DNA from: Caulobacter sp.
GTDB taxonomy: Bacteria > Pseudomonadota > Alphaproteobacteria > Caulobacterales > Caulobacteraceae
Direction: 5' to 3'
Assembly: GCA_017744495.1 (NCBI GenBank)
Contig: JAGIBE010000210.1
Location: 1-38,419, forward strand
DNA length: 38,419 nucleotides
Within the stretch, counting starts at the first letter, position 1; every line of letters begins with the position of its first letter. A program made the position numbers and the translations under genes. The notes under the pieces were generated by a model that had not been told where the DNA came from, did no database searches, and saw nothing but the letters and a program-made list of their open reading frames with translations. Positions 1 through 8,711 of the stretch are shown here, piece by piece.

Positions 1-148
1 GGCCAGCGCCGTCCTCGTGGGCGTCACCTCGGCCGCCGAGCTGTCAGCCGTGGTCGCCGCCGCCTCCAGCCCGCCCCCGGACCTCGACTGGGACGACATG
101 GCCATCGACGATCCGGTGGCCCTGGACCCGCGACGTTGGGTCGCCTGA
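1..148 (+). CDS. C-terminal fragment of a probable aldo/keto reductase
   Basis: An open frame enters the window from the left, reads from base 2 and stops at a TGA at 146-148, giving 48 residues. The visible part contains VLVGVTSAAEL, then a Pro-rich stretch, and ends in LDPRRWVA. A 'vlvGv.s...l' strand near the end is typical of the last strand and helix of aldo/keto reductases, which reduce or oxidise carbonyl groups with NADPH. The gene lies 65 bp upstream of an SpsF-type nucleotidyltransferase, and such pairs occur in surface-sugar loci. The family call rests on a short tail only; the catalytic tetrad lies outside the window. Confidence 0.5.
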   Translation, partial: ASAVLVGVTSAAELSAVVAAASSPPPDLDWDDMAIDDPVALDPRRWVA

Positions 149-213
149 CGACCGGGCGAATCGAAGCTCAGCCTCAAGAAATGAGCTGAGACACAAAGAG
201 GGAGCCGAACGCC

Positions 214-918
214 ATGATCCTCGCCGTCGTCCAGGCCCGCATGGGCTCCAAGCGCCTGCCCGGCAAGGCCGTCGCCACCCTCCAGGGTCAGCCGATGATC
301 CTGCGCCAGCTGGAGCGGCTGCGCGCCGCCCGCCGCCTCAACAAGATCATCGTGGCCACCAGCAGCGACGAGGCCGACGACGGCCTGGCCGGCCTGGTCG
401 TCTCGCGAGGCTACGCCGTCCATCGCGGCTCGGGCAGCGACATCCTGGACCGCATCGCCCGCTGCGCCGAGGCCGCCGGCCCGGTCAGCCACATTGTCCG
501 CATCAAGGGCGACGCGCCGTTCGTCGATCCGGCCGTGGTCGACGAGGCCGTTCGCCTGGCTCAGGCCACCGGCGCGGCCTACACCTCCAACCGCGTCGAA
601 CGCAGCTATCCGGCCGGTCTCGAGGTCGAGGTGGTCACGGTCGAGGCCCTGCGCATCACCGCCGCCGAGGCCCGCGACCCGCTGGCCATGATCTCGCCGA
701 CCGCCGCCATCCGCGACCGGCCGGACCGCTTCCGCCAAGCGCAGCTGAAGGCGCACCGCGACTGGTCGCACTATGACTGGCGGGTGAAGACCCCGGCGGA
801 CCTCGCCTTCGCGCGGTCGATCTATGACGCGCTCTATCCGGCCGACCCGGGCTTCTCGATGCACGACGTGCTGGACCTGGTGGAGAGCCACCAGGATTTG
901 GGTCGGTTCGCGGCTTAA
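214..918 (+). CDS. SpsF/NeuA-like cytidylyltransferase family protein
   Basis: This 234-residue protein begins with the nucleotide-binding signature of the CTP_transf_3 family: ILAVVQARMGSKRLPGKAV at residues 2-20 (Q-A-R-M-x-S-x-R-L-P-G-K). The second family motif, IKGDAPFVDPAVVDEAV, follows at about residues 97-113, where the Asp would bind the metal-nucleotide. Families of this type (SpsF, acylneuraminate cytidylyltransferases) activate acidic or modified sugars with CTP for surface polysaccharides or flagellin glycosylation; the exact sugar cannot be read here. The ATG at 214 is preceded by a GAGGGAG ribosome-binding site near 199-205. The preceding aldo/keto reductase-like gene is probably cotranscribed. 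A perfect hairpin follows the stop. Confidence 0.8.
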   Translation: MILAVVQARMGSKRLPGKAVATLQGQPMILRQLERLRAARRLNKIIVATSSDEADDGLAGLVVSRGYAVHRGSGSDILDRIARCAEAAGPVSHIVRIKGDAPFVDPAVVDEAVRLAQATGAAYTSNRVERSYPAGLEVEVVTVEALRITAAEARDPLAMISPTAAIRDRPDRFRQAQLKAHRDWSHYDWRVKTPADLAFARSIYDALYPADPGFSMHDVLDLVESHQDLGRFAA

Positions 919-924
919 AAAGAA

Positions 925-947
925 ACCCTCTCCCAGAGGGAGAGGGT
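925..947. terminator. Bidirectional hairpin between convergent genes
   Basis: ACCCTCTCCC (925-934) pairs perfectly with GGGAGAGGGT (938-947) around a 3-nt AGA loop. It sits between the stop of the SpsF-like gene (918) and the stop of ald (956, minus strand). On the minus strand it is followed by TTTCTTTTTAA, a good U-rich tract, but that would lie downstream of ald and so suits ald termination. It could also be a copy of a dispersed short palindrome. Confidence 0.65.
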
Positions 948-955
948 GGCCTGAC

Positions 956-2068
956 CTACTTCCACACCCCGTAAGGATCCACCGACGCCTTCCCCAGCGC
1001 CTCGGCCACGGCCGGGTGCGTGAGCTGGCCGCCCAGGACGTTCAGGCCCCGAGCCAGATGGACGTTGGTCTTCAGCGCGTCCAGGCCGTGGTCGGCCAGG
1101 GCCAGGCCGAAGGGCAGGGTGGCGTTGCCGAGGGCTTCGGACGAGGTGCGCGGGGCGGCGCCCGGCATGTTGGCCACGCAGTAGTGGACGACGCCGTCGA
1201 CCGTGTAGGTCGGCTCGGCGTGGGTGGTCGGGTGGCTGGTCTCGAAACAGCCGCCCTGGTCAATCGACACGTCGACCAGCACCGAACCCGGCTTCATCTT
1301 CGACAGGTGCTCGCGCTTGACCAGCTTGGGCGCGGCGGCCCCGGCGGTCAGGACGGCGCCGATGATCACGTCGGCCTTGAGGATCTCCTCCTCGACGGCG
1401 GCGATGGTCGAATAGCGGGTCAGGATGCGGCCCTGGTAAAGGTCGTCCAGCTCGCGCATGCGGGGGATCGAGCGCTCCAGCACCACGACCTCGGCGCCGA
1501 GGCCGGCGGCCATGCGGGCGGCGTTGGAGCCGACCACGCCGCCGCCCAGCACGGCCACGCGGGCCGGGGGAACGCCGGGCACGCCGCAGAGCAGGAGGCC
1601 CATGCCGCCGTTGTGCTTGAGCAGGGTCTCCGCGGCGGAGAAGACGGCGATGCGGCCGGCCACTTCCGACATCGGGGCCAGCAACGGCAGGCCGCCCTTG
1701 GCGTCGGTCACGGTCTCATAGGCGATGGCCGCGCAGCCCGAGGCCAGCAGGCCCTCGGTCTGGGCCGGATCGGGCGCGAGATGGAGATAGGTGAAGAGGA
1801 TGTGGCGGGGCGTCAGGCGCTCCCATTCGACCTTCTGCGGTTCCTTGACCTTGATGATCAGCTCGCTGCCCGCGAACACCGCATCGGCGTCTGGCGCGAT
1901 CGTCGCGCCGGCCTTGACGTAGAGGTCGTCGCCGTAGCCGGCCCCGAGGCCCGCGCCGGTCTGGACCAGCACCGAGTGACCGTGACCCACATACTCGCGA
2001 ACGGCGGTAGGGGTGAGGCCGACCCGGTGTTCGCCCGGTTTGATCTCGGAAGGCACTCCAACGCGCAT
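956..2068 (-). CDS. ald: Alanine dehydrogenase
   Basis: The 370-residue product catalyses reversible NAD-dependent oxidative deamination of L-alanine to pyruvate and ammonia in the cytoplasm. The N-terminus MRVGVPSEIKPGEHRVG is the characteristic start of the family, with the substrate-binding Arg in the EHRVGLTP stretch. The Rossmann region VAVLGGGVVGSNAARMAAGLGA (NAD binding) lies in the middle, and DVSIDQGGCFETSHPTTH and VVHYCVANMPGAAPRTSS follow as conserved family motifs. Length agrees with bacterial Ald (about 370). The frame opens 5 codons upstream, but I take the Met at 2068 because the family begins with MRVGVP and GGAGACAAT just upstream can serve as Shine-Dalgarno. It is divergent from an Lrp/AsnC regulator, which is probably its alanine-responsive activator. 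Confidence 0.95.
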   Translation of the reverse strand: MRVGVPSEIKPGEHRVGLTPTAVREYVGHGHSVLVQTGAGLGAGYGDDLYVKAGATIAPDADAVFAGSELIIKVKEPQKVEWERLTPRHILFTYLHLAPDPAQTEGLLASGCAAIAYETVTDAKGGLPLLAPMSEVAGRIAVFSAAETLLKHNGGMGLLLCGVPGVPPARVAVLGGGVVGSNAARMAAGLGAEVVVLERSIPRMRELDDLYQGRILTRYSTIAAVEEEILKADVIIGAVLTAGAAAPKLVKREHLSKMKPGSVLVDVSIDQGGCFETSHPTTHAEPTYTVDGVVHYCVANMPGAAPRTSSEALGNATLPFGLALADHGLDALKTNVHLARGLNVLGGQLTHPAVAEALGKASVDPYGVWK

Positions 2069-2098
2069 GATTGTCTCCTCCAAAAGACGTTCGACGCT

Positions 2099-2151
2099 GG
2101 TTTACGCCTGACTGAACGCAGGTTCCCGGGGGATTTCGTTCAGCCGTAACC
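2099..2151. promoter_or_regulatory. Candidate Lrp-type operator between ald and its regulator
   Basis: The divergent intergenic region carries nested dyads. CTGAACG (2112-2118) pairs with CGTTCAG (2137-2143), and an outer GGTTTACG (2099-2106) matches CGTAACC (2145-2151) apart from one extra T. Lrp/AsnC proteins bind imperfect dyads of about this size, and the neighbouring regulator is the obvious ligand. This is inference; the promoter hexamers themselves are not clear. Confidence 0.45.
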
Positions 2152-2188
2152 GTGATATGCAGGAATCCATCGCCATGGAGCGCCTCCC

Positions 2189-2662
2189 GTGAAGAAACCT
2201 GCGGCCAACCTCGATGCTTTCGACCGAAAGCTGCTGACCCTGCTGCAGGCTCGCGGCCGGGCCAGCTATGTGGAAATGGCCGAGGCGGTGAATCTTTCCG
2301 AGTCCGCCTGTCTTCGCCGTGTAAAGGCGCTGGAGGAGGCTGGCGTCATCGGCCGCTACGCCGCCGTGATCGACGAGCGGGCGGTGGGCCTGCCGCTCAG
2401 CGTTTTCGTGACGGTCACCCTGTCTTCTCAGGCCGAGGCGACGCTCAGCGCGTTCGAGAAGGCCATCTCTCATGTCCGCGAGGTGGCCGAGTGCTATCTG
2501 ATGACCGGCGGCTCGGACTATCTGCTGCGGCTGGTGGTGGCCGACGTCGACGACCTGGAGCGGGTGCACGCCCGGGAGCTGACGCGCATCCCCGGCGTGG
2601 TGCGGGTTTCCTCGTCGATCGCCATGCGCACGGTGGTCAAACGTGTCGAATTGCCGCTCTGA
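2189..2662 (+). CDS. Lrp/AsnC-family transcriptional regulator (probable ald regulator)
   Basis: This 157-residue protein has the two-part Lrp/AsnC layout. The N-terminal winged HTH (about residues 7-60) contains LDAFDRKLLTLLQARGRASY and LSESACLRRVKALEEAGVI, followed by the YAAVIDERAVGLPLSVFV linker. The C-terminal RAM ligand-binding domain (about 70-150) contains AECYLMTGGSDYLLRLVV, where the Gly-rich turn binds amino-acid effectors in the family. The start is a GTG at 2189 with GGAG at 2177-2180, 8 nt upstream; an ATG at 2175 opens only a 5-codon frame. Being divergent from ald, it is best read as an alanine-responsive activator like AldR, but the effector is not proven by sequence. Confidence 0.9.
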   Translation: MKKPAANLDAFDRKLLTLLQARGRASYVEMAEAVNLSESACLRRVKALEEAGVIGRYAAVIDERAVGLPLSVFVTVTLSSQAEATLSAFEKAISHVREVAECYLMTGGSDYLLRLVVADVDDLERVHARELTRIPGVVRVSSSIAMRTVVKRVELPL

Positions 2663-2743
2663 GAGCCGATCAGCGTTGCCGCATGGTTAACCTTCCCCTG
2701 GCACAGGTATAGGCGACTGCCGCTTTGCTCGTCGGGGGATGAG

Positions 2744-3577
2744 ATGGTTTCGAGACGTCTGCTGCTGGGCGCCCTGGGTGTCGGCCTGGCCGCGCCCGCC
2801 CTCGCCTGGGCCGAGGGCGACAATCCCGTCGCCACGCCGTCGGTGCTGACCCGCAAGGGCCGCCGCACGCGCCGCGCCCTCAAGACCCAGGCTGTCGACA
2901 AGGCCGCGCTCGACAAGACCCTGGCCCAGGTCAAGCCGCTGGAAGACCCCAACGCCGTCGAGCCGGCCGAGGTCCACCCGCCCGCCGTCAGCCCGGATGA
3001 GGCCCTGGGCCGTCTGAAGCAAGGCAACGCGATCTTCGCGCGGGGCAACGCCAGCATCGCGCTGCCGACCACGGCCCGGATCGCCGAACTGGCCGCCGGC
3101 CAGCGGCCGTTCGCGGTGATCGTCGGCTGCAGCGACAGCCGCGTTGGTCCCGAGCTGATCTTCGACTGCAATCTGGGCGAACTGTTCGTGGTCCGCGTGG
3201 CCGGCTCGACCGTCAGCCAGGAAGGCCTGGGCTCGATCGTCTACGCCGTCGAGCACCTGGGCGCGCCGCTGGTGGTGGTGCTGGGCCATACCAAGTGCGG
3301 CGCCGTGGGCGCGGCGGTGGACGTGGTCACCAAGCACGCCGACCTGCACGGGGCCCTGCTGAACATGGTGCTGCCGATCCTGCCGGCCGTGAGCGAGGCC
3401 CAGGACAAGCATCCGGCCGACCTGCAGGACGCCGCCATCCGCCAGAACGTCCGCGACGTCGCCGCTCGCCTGAAGGTGGCCGACGGCACCCTGGCCGAGA
3501 GGCTGTCGGAGGGGAGCCTGAAGATCGTCTCGGCCACCTACGACCTGACCACCGGCCTAGTGGCGTTCGACGCGTAA
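2744..3577 (+). CDS. Exported beta-class carbonic anhydrase
   Basis: The 277-residue product should interconvert CO2 and bicarbonate using zinc. The beta-class ligands are present: Cys129, Asp131 and Arg133 in VGCSDSRVGPE, and His182 and Cys185 in LGHTKCGAV. Unlike cytoplasmic beta enzymes it starts with a signal peptide: VSRRLLLGALGVGLAAPALAWA has an SRRxLL twin-arginine-like motif, a hydrophobic core and an AxA cleavage site near residues 21-23. About 70 basic and Pro-rich residues (up to about residue 85) separate the signal from the catalytic domain, longer than usual. A periplasmic location is inferred. It stands alone between the Lrp regulator and the macroglobulin gene. A second, cytoplasmic beta enzyme lies at 14462-15088. 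Confidence 0.9.
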   Translation: MVSRRLLLGALGVGLAAPALAWAEGDNPVATPSVLTRKGRRTRRALKTQAVDKAALDKTLAQVKPLEDPNAVEPAEVHPPAVSPDEALGRLKQGNAIFARGNASIALPTTARIAELAAGQRPFAVIVGCSDSRVGPELIFDCNLGELFVVRVAGSTVSQEGLGSIVYAVEHLGAPLVVVLGHTKCGAVGAAVDVVTKHADLHGALLNMVLPILPAVSEAQDKHPADLQDAAIRQNVRDVAARLKVADGTLAERLSEGSLKIVSATYDLTTGLVAFDA

Positions 3578-3655
3578 CTTGTTCCGCCGATCCCGTTGAC
3601 CCCTTGCCCGGCTTAGGTTCATGTCTCCCGACACGCTAAGGTTGGGAGGCACGGG

Positions 3656-6600
3656 ATGTCGACGGACGAGACGCCGCCGGAAGGCGGGCGGGGGACTCTC
3701 GGCGACCGTCTGGCCTCGGCCTGGCAGGGTTTCAGAGACCGGATCCCGCCCCAGCTGAAATCACCGCTCGTCGCCGTGGGCGCGGCGGCCCTGGTCGTCG
3801 GCTTCGGCGGCGGCTTCGCCGTGGGCAAGGTCGCCGACCTCGGCTGGTTCGGCCACAAGTCGGCGGTCACCGCCGAGGCGCCCAAGGGTCAGGCCTGGTC
3901 GCTGTTCGGCAAGCCGCGCTCCGCGAACGCGCCCCGTCGCGGGATCCCTAAGCCCGAGGGTTTCGCCGTCTGGCAGAGCCGCATCGACAGTTCCGGCGCC
4001 GAGCCCATGGCCTGCGTGCGGATGAGCAAGCCGCTGGACCCGTCTAAGGCCTATGCCGACTTCGTGCTGATCTCGCCGGACCTGGGTCGCCAGCCGGCCG
4101 TGCGGGTCAAGGACGACGAGCTGTGCGTCGGCGGGATCGGCTTCACCGACCATCGCGTGACCCTGCTCAAGGGCCTGCCCGGCAAGAACGGCGAGACCCT
4201 AGCCGCCAACGCCGACGTCGACTTCACGTTCGGCGAGAAGCCGCCGTATGTCGGCTTCGCCGGCGACGGCGTGATCCTGCCGCGCGAGGAGTCCGACGGT
4301 GTGGCGATCGAGACCCTGAACGTCTCCAAGCTGGCCGTAGAGGTCTGGCGTGTCTCGGACCGCAACCTGGTGCGCAAATCGATCAGCGCCCCCGACCCGA
4401 CCGGCGAGGGCGACTGGAACAGCGACTATGGCGACGACAGCCCCAATGACGAGGGCCGCCAAGTCTGGAAGGGCGTGATCAACGTGGACGGCGCGGCCGG
4501 CCAGAAGGCCACGACCGTCTTCCCGCTGGGCGCGGTGCTCAAGGAGATGAAGCCGGGCGGCTATGTGATCAAGGCGCGCGACGCCTCGGGCGGCCGCGAT
4601 CCGGACGGCGAAGGCGAGCCGAGCCCGGCTCAGGCTCGGCGGTGGATCATGTTCACCGACATGGCTCTGATCGGCTACGACGGCGCGGAGTCACTGGACG
4701 TGGTGGTCCGCTCGCTGAAGACCGCCAAGACGATCGCCGGCGTGCGCGTGGCCCTGGTGGCCAAGGACGGCGAAGACCTGGCCGTGGCCAAGACCGACGC
4801 CGACGGCCGTGCCCGCTTCGCCCACGCCTTGCTCGAGGGCGACGGCGCGGCCCGGGCCAAGATGGTCATGGCCTATGGCGACCAGGGCGACCTGGCGGTG
4901 CTGGACCTGGACCGCTCGCCGGTCGACCTGTCCAAGCAGGGCGTCGGCGGCCGCACCGAGTCCGACGGCGGCCGGGCGCTCAGCACCGACATCGACGGCT
5001 ATCTCTACGCCGACCGCGGCATCTATCGTCCGGGCGAGACCGTGCACTTGACGGCCATGGTCCGCGACCGGCTGGCCAAGGCGGTCAATGACCGCAAGGG
5101 CTACATCCTCGTGAAGCGGCCGTCGGGCGTGGAGTTCAAGCGCTACGCCTTCAGCCGCGCCGACGCCGGCGCCGTGCTGGCCGACATCGCCCTGCCCCGC
5201 AGCGCCCCGCGCGGTCGCTGGACGGCGGTGCTGAAGATGGAGGGCGTCGAGGCCGATTCCGGTTCGCTGAGCTTCAGCGTCGAGGACTTCGCGCCGCAAA
5301 GGCTGGCGGTAACGGCGACGGGCCAGGAGTCCGTGCCGGTCGCGGCCGGCCAGGAGCGCAAGATCGACGTCTCGGCCCGCTTCCTCTACGGCGCGCCGGG
5401 CGCGGGCCTGCAGACCCAGGGCGAGGCGCGGCTGCGGCTCGACACCGATCCCTTCCCGCAGTTCAAGGACTACCAGTGGGGCGACGACCTGACGCCCTTC
5501 GACGAGAAGTTCATCGAGCTGGGCACCACCGTCACCGACGGCGATGGCCACGCGATCCTCAATCTCGGCACCACCGAAGCCGGCGACACCGTCCAGCCGC
5601 TGGTGGCGGCGGTGACCGCCTCGGTGTTCGAGCCCGGCGGTCGTCCGGTCCGCGAGGGGCTGGAGCTGAAGGTGCGCGGGAAGCCAGTCTATTATGGCGT
5701 CAAGGTCGAGCAGGGCGACGCCGGGCGCGGCGATCCGCCGGTCAGCCTGGAGATGATCGCGGTCAACGCCGCCGGGACCCGCATCGCCTCGACGGCGACC
5801 TACACCCTGATCAGCGAGAACTGGAACTACGACTGGTTCCAGCAGGACGGCCGCTGGCAATGGCGGCGCACCAGCCGTGACGCGGTGGTGGCCAAGGCCA
5901 CCGTGAACATCGGCGCTGGGACGCCCGCGCGCTTCAACCGGCGCCTGGGCTGGGGCGACTATCGTCTGGTCGTCGAGGGGCCGGACGGCGCCAAGACGGT
6001 GACCAAGTTCTCGTCGGGCTGGGGTTCGCCGGCCAAGGAAGGGGAGGCCCCCGACTTCGTCCGGGTCAGCGCCGGGACCAAGGCCTACGCCCAGGGCGAC
6101 ACGGTGGAGATCACCCTGAAGTCGCCCTATGCCGGCCAAGCCCAGGTGGCGGTGGCCACCGACCGGCTGATCGACTTCAAGACCCTCAGCGTCGGCGAGA
6201 ACGGCACGACCGTGCGCCTGAAGACCTCGGCCGCCTGGGGCGGCGGGGCCTATGTGATGGTCACGGTCATCCAGCCGCGCGACCCGGTCAGCTCGCCCAA
6301 GCCCAAGCGGGCGCTGGGCCTGACCTATGTCCCCCTGGACCCCAAGGGCCGCAAGCTGACGGTCGACATCGGCACGCCGCAGAAGCTGGACTCCAAGGCC
6401 CCGGTCGAGGTGCCGATCAAGGTCCAGGGCCTGGGCTTCGGCCAGAAGGCCAAGGTGACGATCGCGGCGGTGGACGAGGGCATCCTGCGCCTGACCCGCC
6501 AGGACAGCCCCGACCCGGCCAAGTGGTACTTCGGCAAGCGGGCCCTGACCCTGAACTATCGCGACGACTACGGTCGCCTGCTCGACCCGAACATGGGCGC

Positions 6601-8704
6601 GCCGGCCAACGTCAACTTCGGCGCCGACGAGCTGGGCGGCGAGGGACTGACGGTGACGCCGATCAAGACCGTGGCCCTGTGGTCCGGCGTGGTCGAAACG
6701 GGTCTGGACGGCAAGGCCGTGGTCAAGCTCCCGGCGGCCGACTTCAACGGCGAGCTGCGGATCATGGCCGTGGCCTGGACCGACAACGCCGTCGGCTCCG
6801 GCTCCAAGCCGTTGACCGTACGCCAGCCGGTGGTGGCCGACCTGAACCTGCCGCGCTTCCTCGCCCCAGGTGACAAGCCGATGGCGACGCTCGAGCTGCA
6901 CAATGTCGAGGGCAAGGCCGGGGCCTATACGGTGGAGGCCAACGCCAGCAACGGCATCGCCGTGGCCTTCAAGAAGGTCATCACCCTGGTGCTGGGCCAG
7001 CGGATCGCCGAGAAGATCCCGTTCCTGGCCCCGACCGTGACCGGGATCGGCAAGGTAGGCTTCAAGGTCGCCGGACCCGGCTTCCAGACGGCCAAGGACT
7101 ATCCGATCCAGACACGCCTGGGCTGGGGCGACGTGGTGCGCACGACCACCGAACTGCAGCAGCCGGGCATGAGCTACACGCCGAACGCCCAGCTGCTGTC
7201 GGGCCTGGCGGCGGGCGACGTGACCCTGCAGGTCAGCTACTCGCCGTTCCGGGGCTTCGACCCCTCGGCGGTCGCGGTGGCCCTGCAGCGCTACCCGTAC
7301 GGCTGCACCGAGCAGCTGGTCTCGACCGCCTATCCGCTGCTGTACGCCCAAAGCGTCTCCGGCGATCCCAAGCTCAAGCGCAATCCAGCCGTTCTGGCCG
7401 GGGCCGTGGGCAAGCTGCTGGATCGCCAGACCCTCGACGGCGCCTTCGGCCTGTGGCGAGTGGGCGACGGCGAGGCCGACGCCTGGCTCGGCGCCTACGC
7501 CACCGACTTCCTGGTCGAGGCCAAGGCGCAGGGGATCGCCGTGCCGGACGAGGCCATGGACAAGGCCTTGAACGCCATGCGCCAGATCAGCCGTCCCGAC
7601 GGCTGGAGCTCGGTGTCCTACCGCCTGGAATATCCGGAGTGGTGGGGCCGCACGCCCGACGACTCCAAGAAGGCCACCGAGCGCATGCGCCGGCGGGCCT
7701 CGGCCTACGCCCTCTATGTGATGGCCAAGGCCGGTCGCGGCGATCTGGCCCGCCTGCGCTGGTGGCACGACGTGCAGATGAAGGACGAGGACCAGCCCCT
7801 GGCCAAGGCCCAGGTCGCCGCCGGCCTGGCCCTGATGGGCGACCAGGCCCGGGCCCGCTCGGCCATGCGCCAGGCGGTCAAGTCGCTGGGCTGGCGCGAC
7901 GACAGCGACTGGTACCAGAGCCCGCTGCGCGACGTCGCGGCCGTGACCGCTCTCGCCGTCCAGGCCGGTCAGGGGGATGTCGCCCGCCAGCTGCAGGGCC
8001 GCCTGGAGAACGTGGTCAAGGATCCCGACGCCCTGAACACCCAGGAGCAGGCGGCGGTGCTGTCGGCGGCCTATCAGTTGCTGAAGGCGGCCGGTCCGAT
8101 CACCATCGACGTGCAGGGCGCCAACGCGCTTCCGCCGGCCGGCGGGACCCCGCGCTGGGCGGTGGGCAAGCTGTCGGACGCCCACTTCACCAACAAGGGC
8201 AAGGGCGCCCTGTGGCGGACGGTCAGCGTGCGCGGCACGCCGGTCGCCGCGCCCGGGGCGGAGGCCAACGGCATCTCGGTCAGCAAGCGGCTGTTCTCGA
8301 TGAACGGTGGAGCGATCGATACTAGCCAGATCCACCAGGGCGACCGGGTGATCGTGCTGGTGTCGGGCCGCTCGATGCAGGCCCGCTCGACGGCCCTGGT
8401 GGTCGACGACGCCCTGCCGGCCGGCTTCGAGATCGAGACCACGCTCGGCGCCGACGACGCCCAGAACGGGCCGTTCAAGTTCCTGGGCGAGCTGACCAAT
8501 CCCGACGTCCAGGAAAGCCGCGACGACCGCTACATCGCCGCGCTGGACCTGGCCGGCGAGAAGCCGTTCGCCATGGCCTATGTGGCGCGGGCGGTGACGC
8601 CGGGCGAGTTCTTCCTGCCTGGAGCCGTGGCCAAGGACATGTACCGGCCCAGCCTGAACGCCCGATCGGGGGCGGGGCGCGTGTCGATCTCACCGGGAGG
8701 ATAG
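3656..8704 (+). CDS. yfhM: Bacterial alpha-2-macroglobulin (YfhM-like), membrane-anchored
   Basis: This 1682-residue protein is a protease trap of the bacterial alpha-2-macroglobulin family, thought to guard the periplasm when the wall is damaged. The thioester motif is intact: Cys1217 and Gln1220 in YGCTEQ, followed by the alpha-helical thioester domain with repeated LDRQT, DGAFGLW and YATDFLVEA stretches. The N-terminal half is made of MG-type beta domains, with family motifs such as ADRGIYRPGETVHLTAMVRD (about residue 450) and VAVDEGILRLT. The E. coli protein is a lipoprotein; here residues about 37-57 form a single hydrophobic anchor after a 36-residue cytoplasmic segment, and no lipobox is visible. 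RBS GGGAGG precedes the ATG at 3656. It is followed by pbpC, the usual partner. Confidence 0.95.
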   Translation: MSTDETPPEGGRGTLGDRLASAWQGFRDRIPPQLKSPLVAVGAAALVVGFGGGFAVGKVADLGWFGHKSAVTAEAPKGQAWSLFGKPRSANAPRRGIPKPEGFAVWQSRIDSSGAEPMACVRMSKPLDPSKAYADFVLISPDLGRQPAVRVKDDELCVGGIGFTDHRVTLLKGLPGKNGETLAANADVDFTFGEKPPYVGFAGDGVILPREESDGVAIETLNVSKLAVEVWRVSDRNLVRKSISAPDPTGEGDWNSDYGDDSPNDEGRQVWKGVINVDGAAGQKATTVFPLGAVLKEMKPGGYVIKARDASGGRDPDGEGEPSPAQARRWIMFTDMALIGYDGAESLDVVVRSLKTAKTIAGVRVALVAKDGEDLAVAKTDADGRARFAHALLEGDGAARAKMVMAYGDQGDLAVLDLDRSPVDLSKQGVGGRTESDGGRALSTDIDGYLYADRGIYRPGETVHLTAMVRDRLAKAVNDRKGYILVKRPSGVEFKRYAFSRADAGAVLADIALPRSAPRGRWTAVLKMEGVEADSGSLSFSVEDFAPQRLAVTATGQESVPVAAGQERKIDVSARFLYGAPGAGLQTQGEARLRLDTDPFPQFKDYQWGDDLTPFDEKFIELGTTVTDGDGHAILNLGTTEAGDTVQPLVAAVTASVFEPGGRPVREGLELKVRGKPVYYGVKVEQGDAGRGDPPVSLEMIAVNAAGTRIASTATYTLISENWNYDWFQQDGRWQWRRTSRDAVVAKATVNIGAGTPARFNRRLGWGDYRLVVEGPDGAKTVTKFSSGWGSPAKEGEAPDFVRVSAGTKAYAQGDTVEITLKSPYAGQAQVAVATDRLIDFKTLSVGENGTTVRLKTSAAWGGGAYVMVTVIQPRDPVSSPKPKRALGLTYVPLDPKGRKLTVDIGTPQKLDSKAPVEVPIKVQGLGFGQKAKVTIAAVDEGILRLTRQDSPDPAKWYFGKRALTLNYRDDYGRLLDPNMGAPANVNFGADELGGEGLTVTPIKTVALWSGVVETGLDGKAVVKLPAADFNGELRIMAVAWTDNAVGSGSKPLTVRQPVVADLNLPRFLAPGDKPMATLELHNVEGKAGAYTVEANASNGIAVAFKKVITLVLGQRIAEKIPFLAPTVTGIGKVGFKVAGPGFQTAKDYPIQTRLGWGDVVRTTTELQQPGMSYTPNAQLLSGLAAGDVTLQVSYSPFRGFDPSAVAVALQRYPYGCTEQLVSTAYPLLYAQSVSGDPKLKRNPAVLAGAVGKLLDRQTLDGAFGLWRVGDGEADAWLGAYATDFLVEAKAQGIAVPDEAMDKALNAMRQISRPDGWSSVSYRLEYPEWWGRTPDDSKKATERMRRRASAYALYVMAKAGRGDLARLRWWHDVQMKDEDQPLAKAQVAAGLALMGDQARARSAMRQAVKSLGWRDDSDWYQSPLRDVAAVTALAVQAGQGDVARQLQGRLENVVKDPDALNTQEQAAVLSAAYQLLKAAGPITIDVQGANALPPAGGTPRWAVGKLSDAHFTNKGKGALWRTVSVRGTPVAAPGAEANGISVSKRLFSMNGGAIDTSQIHQGDRVIVLVSGRSMQARSTALVVDDALPAGFEIETTLGADDAQNGPFKFLGELTNPDVQESRDDRYIAALDLAGEKPFAMAYVARAVTPGEFFLPGAVAKDMYRPSLNARSGAGRVSISPGG

Positions 8705-8711
8705 GATCGAG

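Noticed and set aside
824-2149. A 441-codon plus-strand frame over ald
   Set aside because: It overlaps the SpsF-like gene end and is antisense to well-conserved ald; no motif and skewed Gly/Gln/His content.
4691-8335. A 1214-codon open frame antisense to the macroglobulin gene
   Set aside because: It is a shadow frame caused by high GC3; the protein is rich in Arg, Gly, His and Gln with no domain, while the opposite strand carries clear family motifs.
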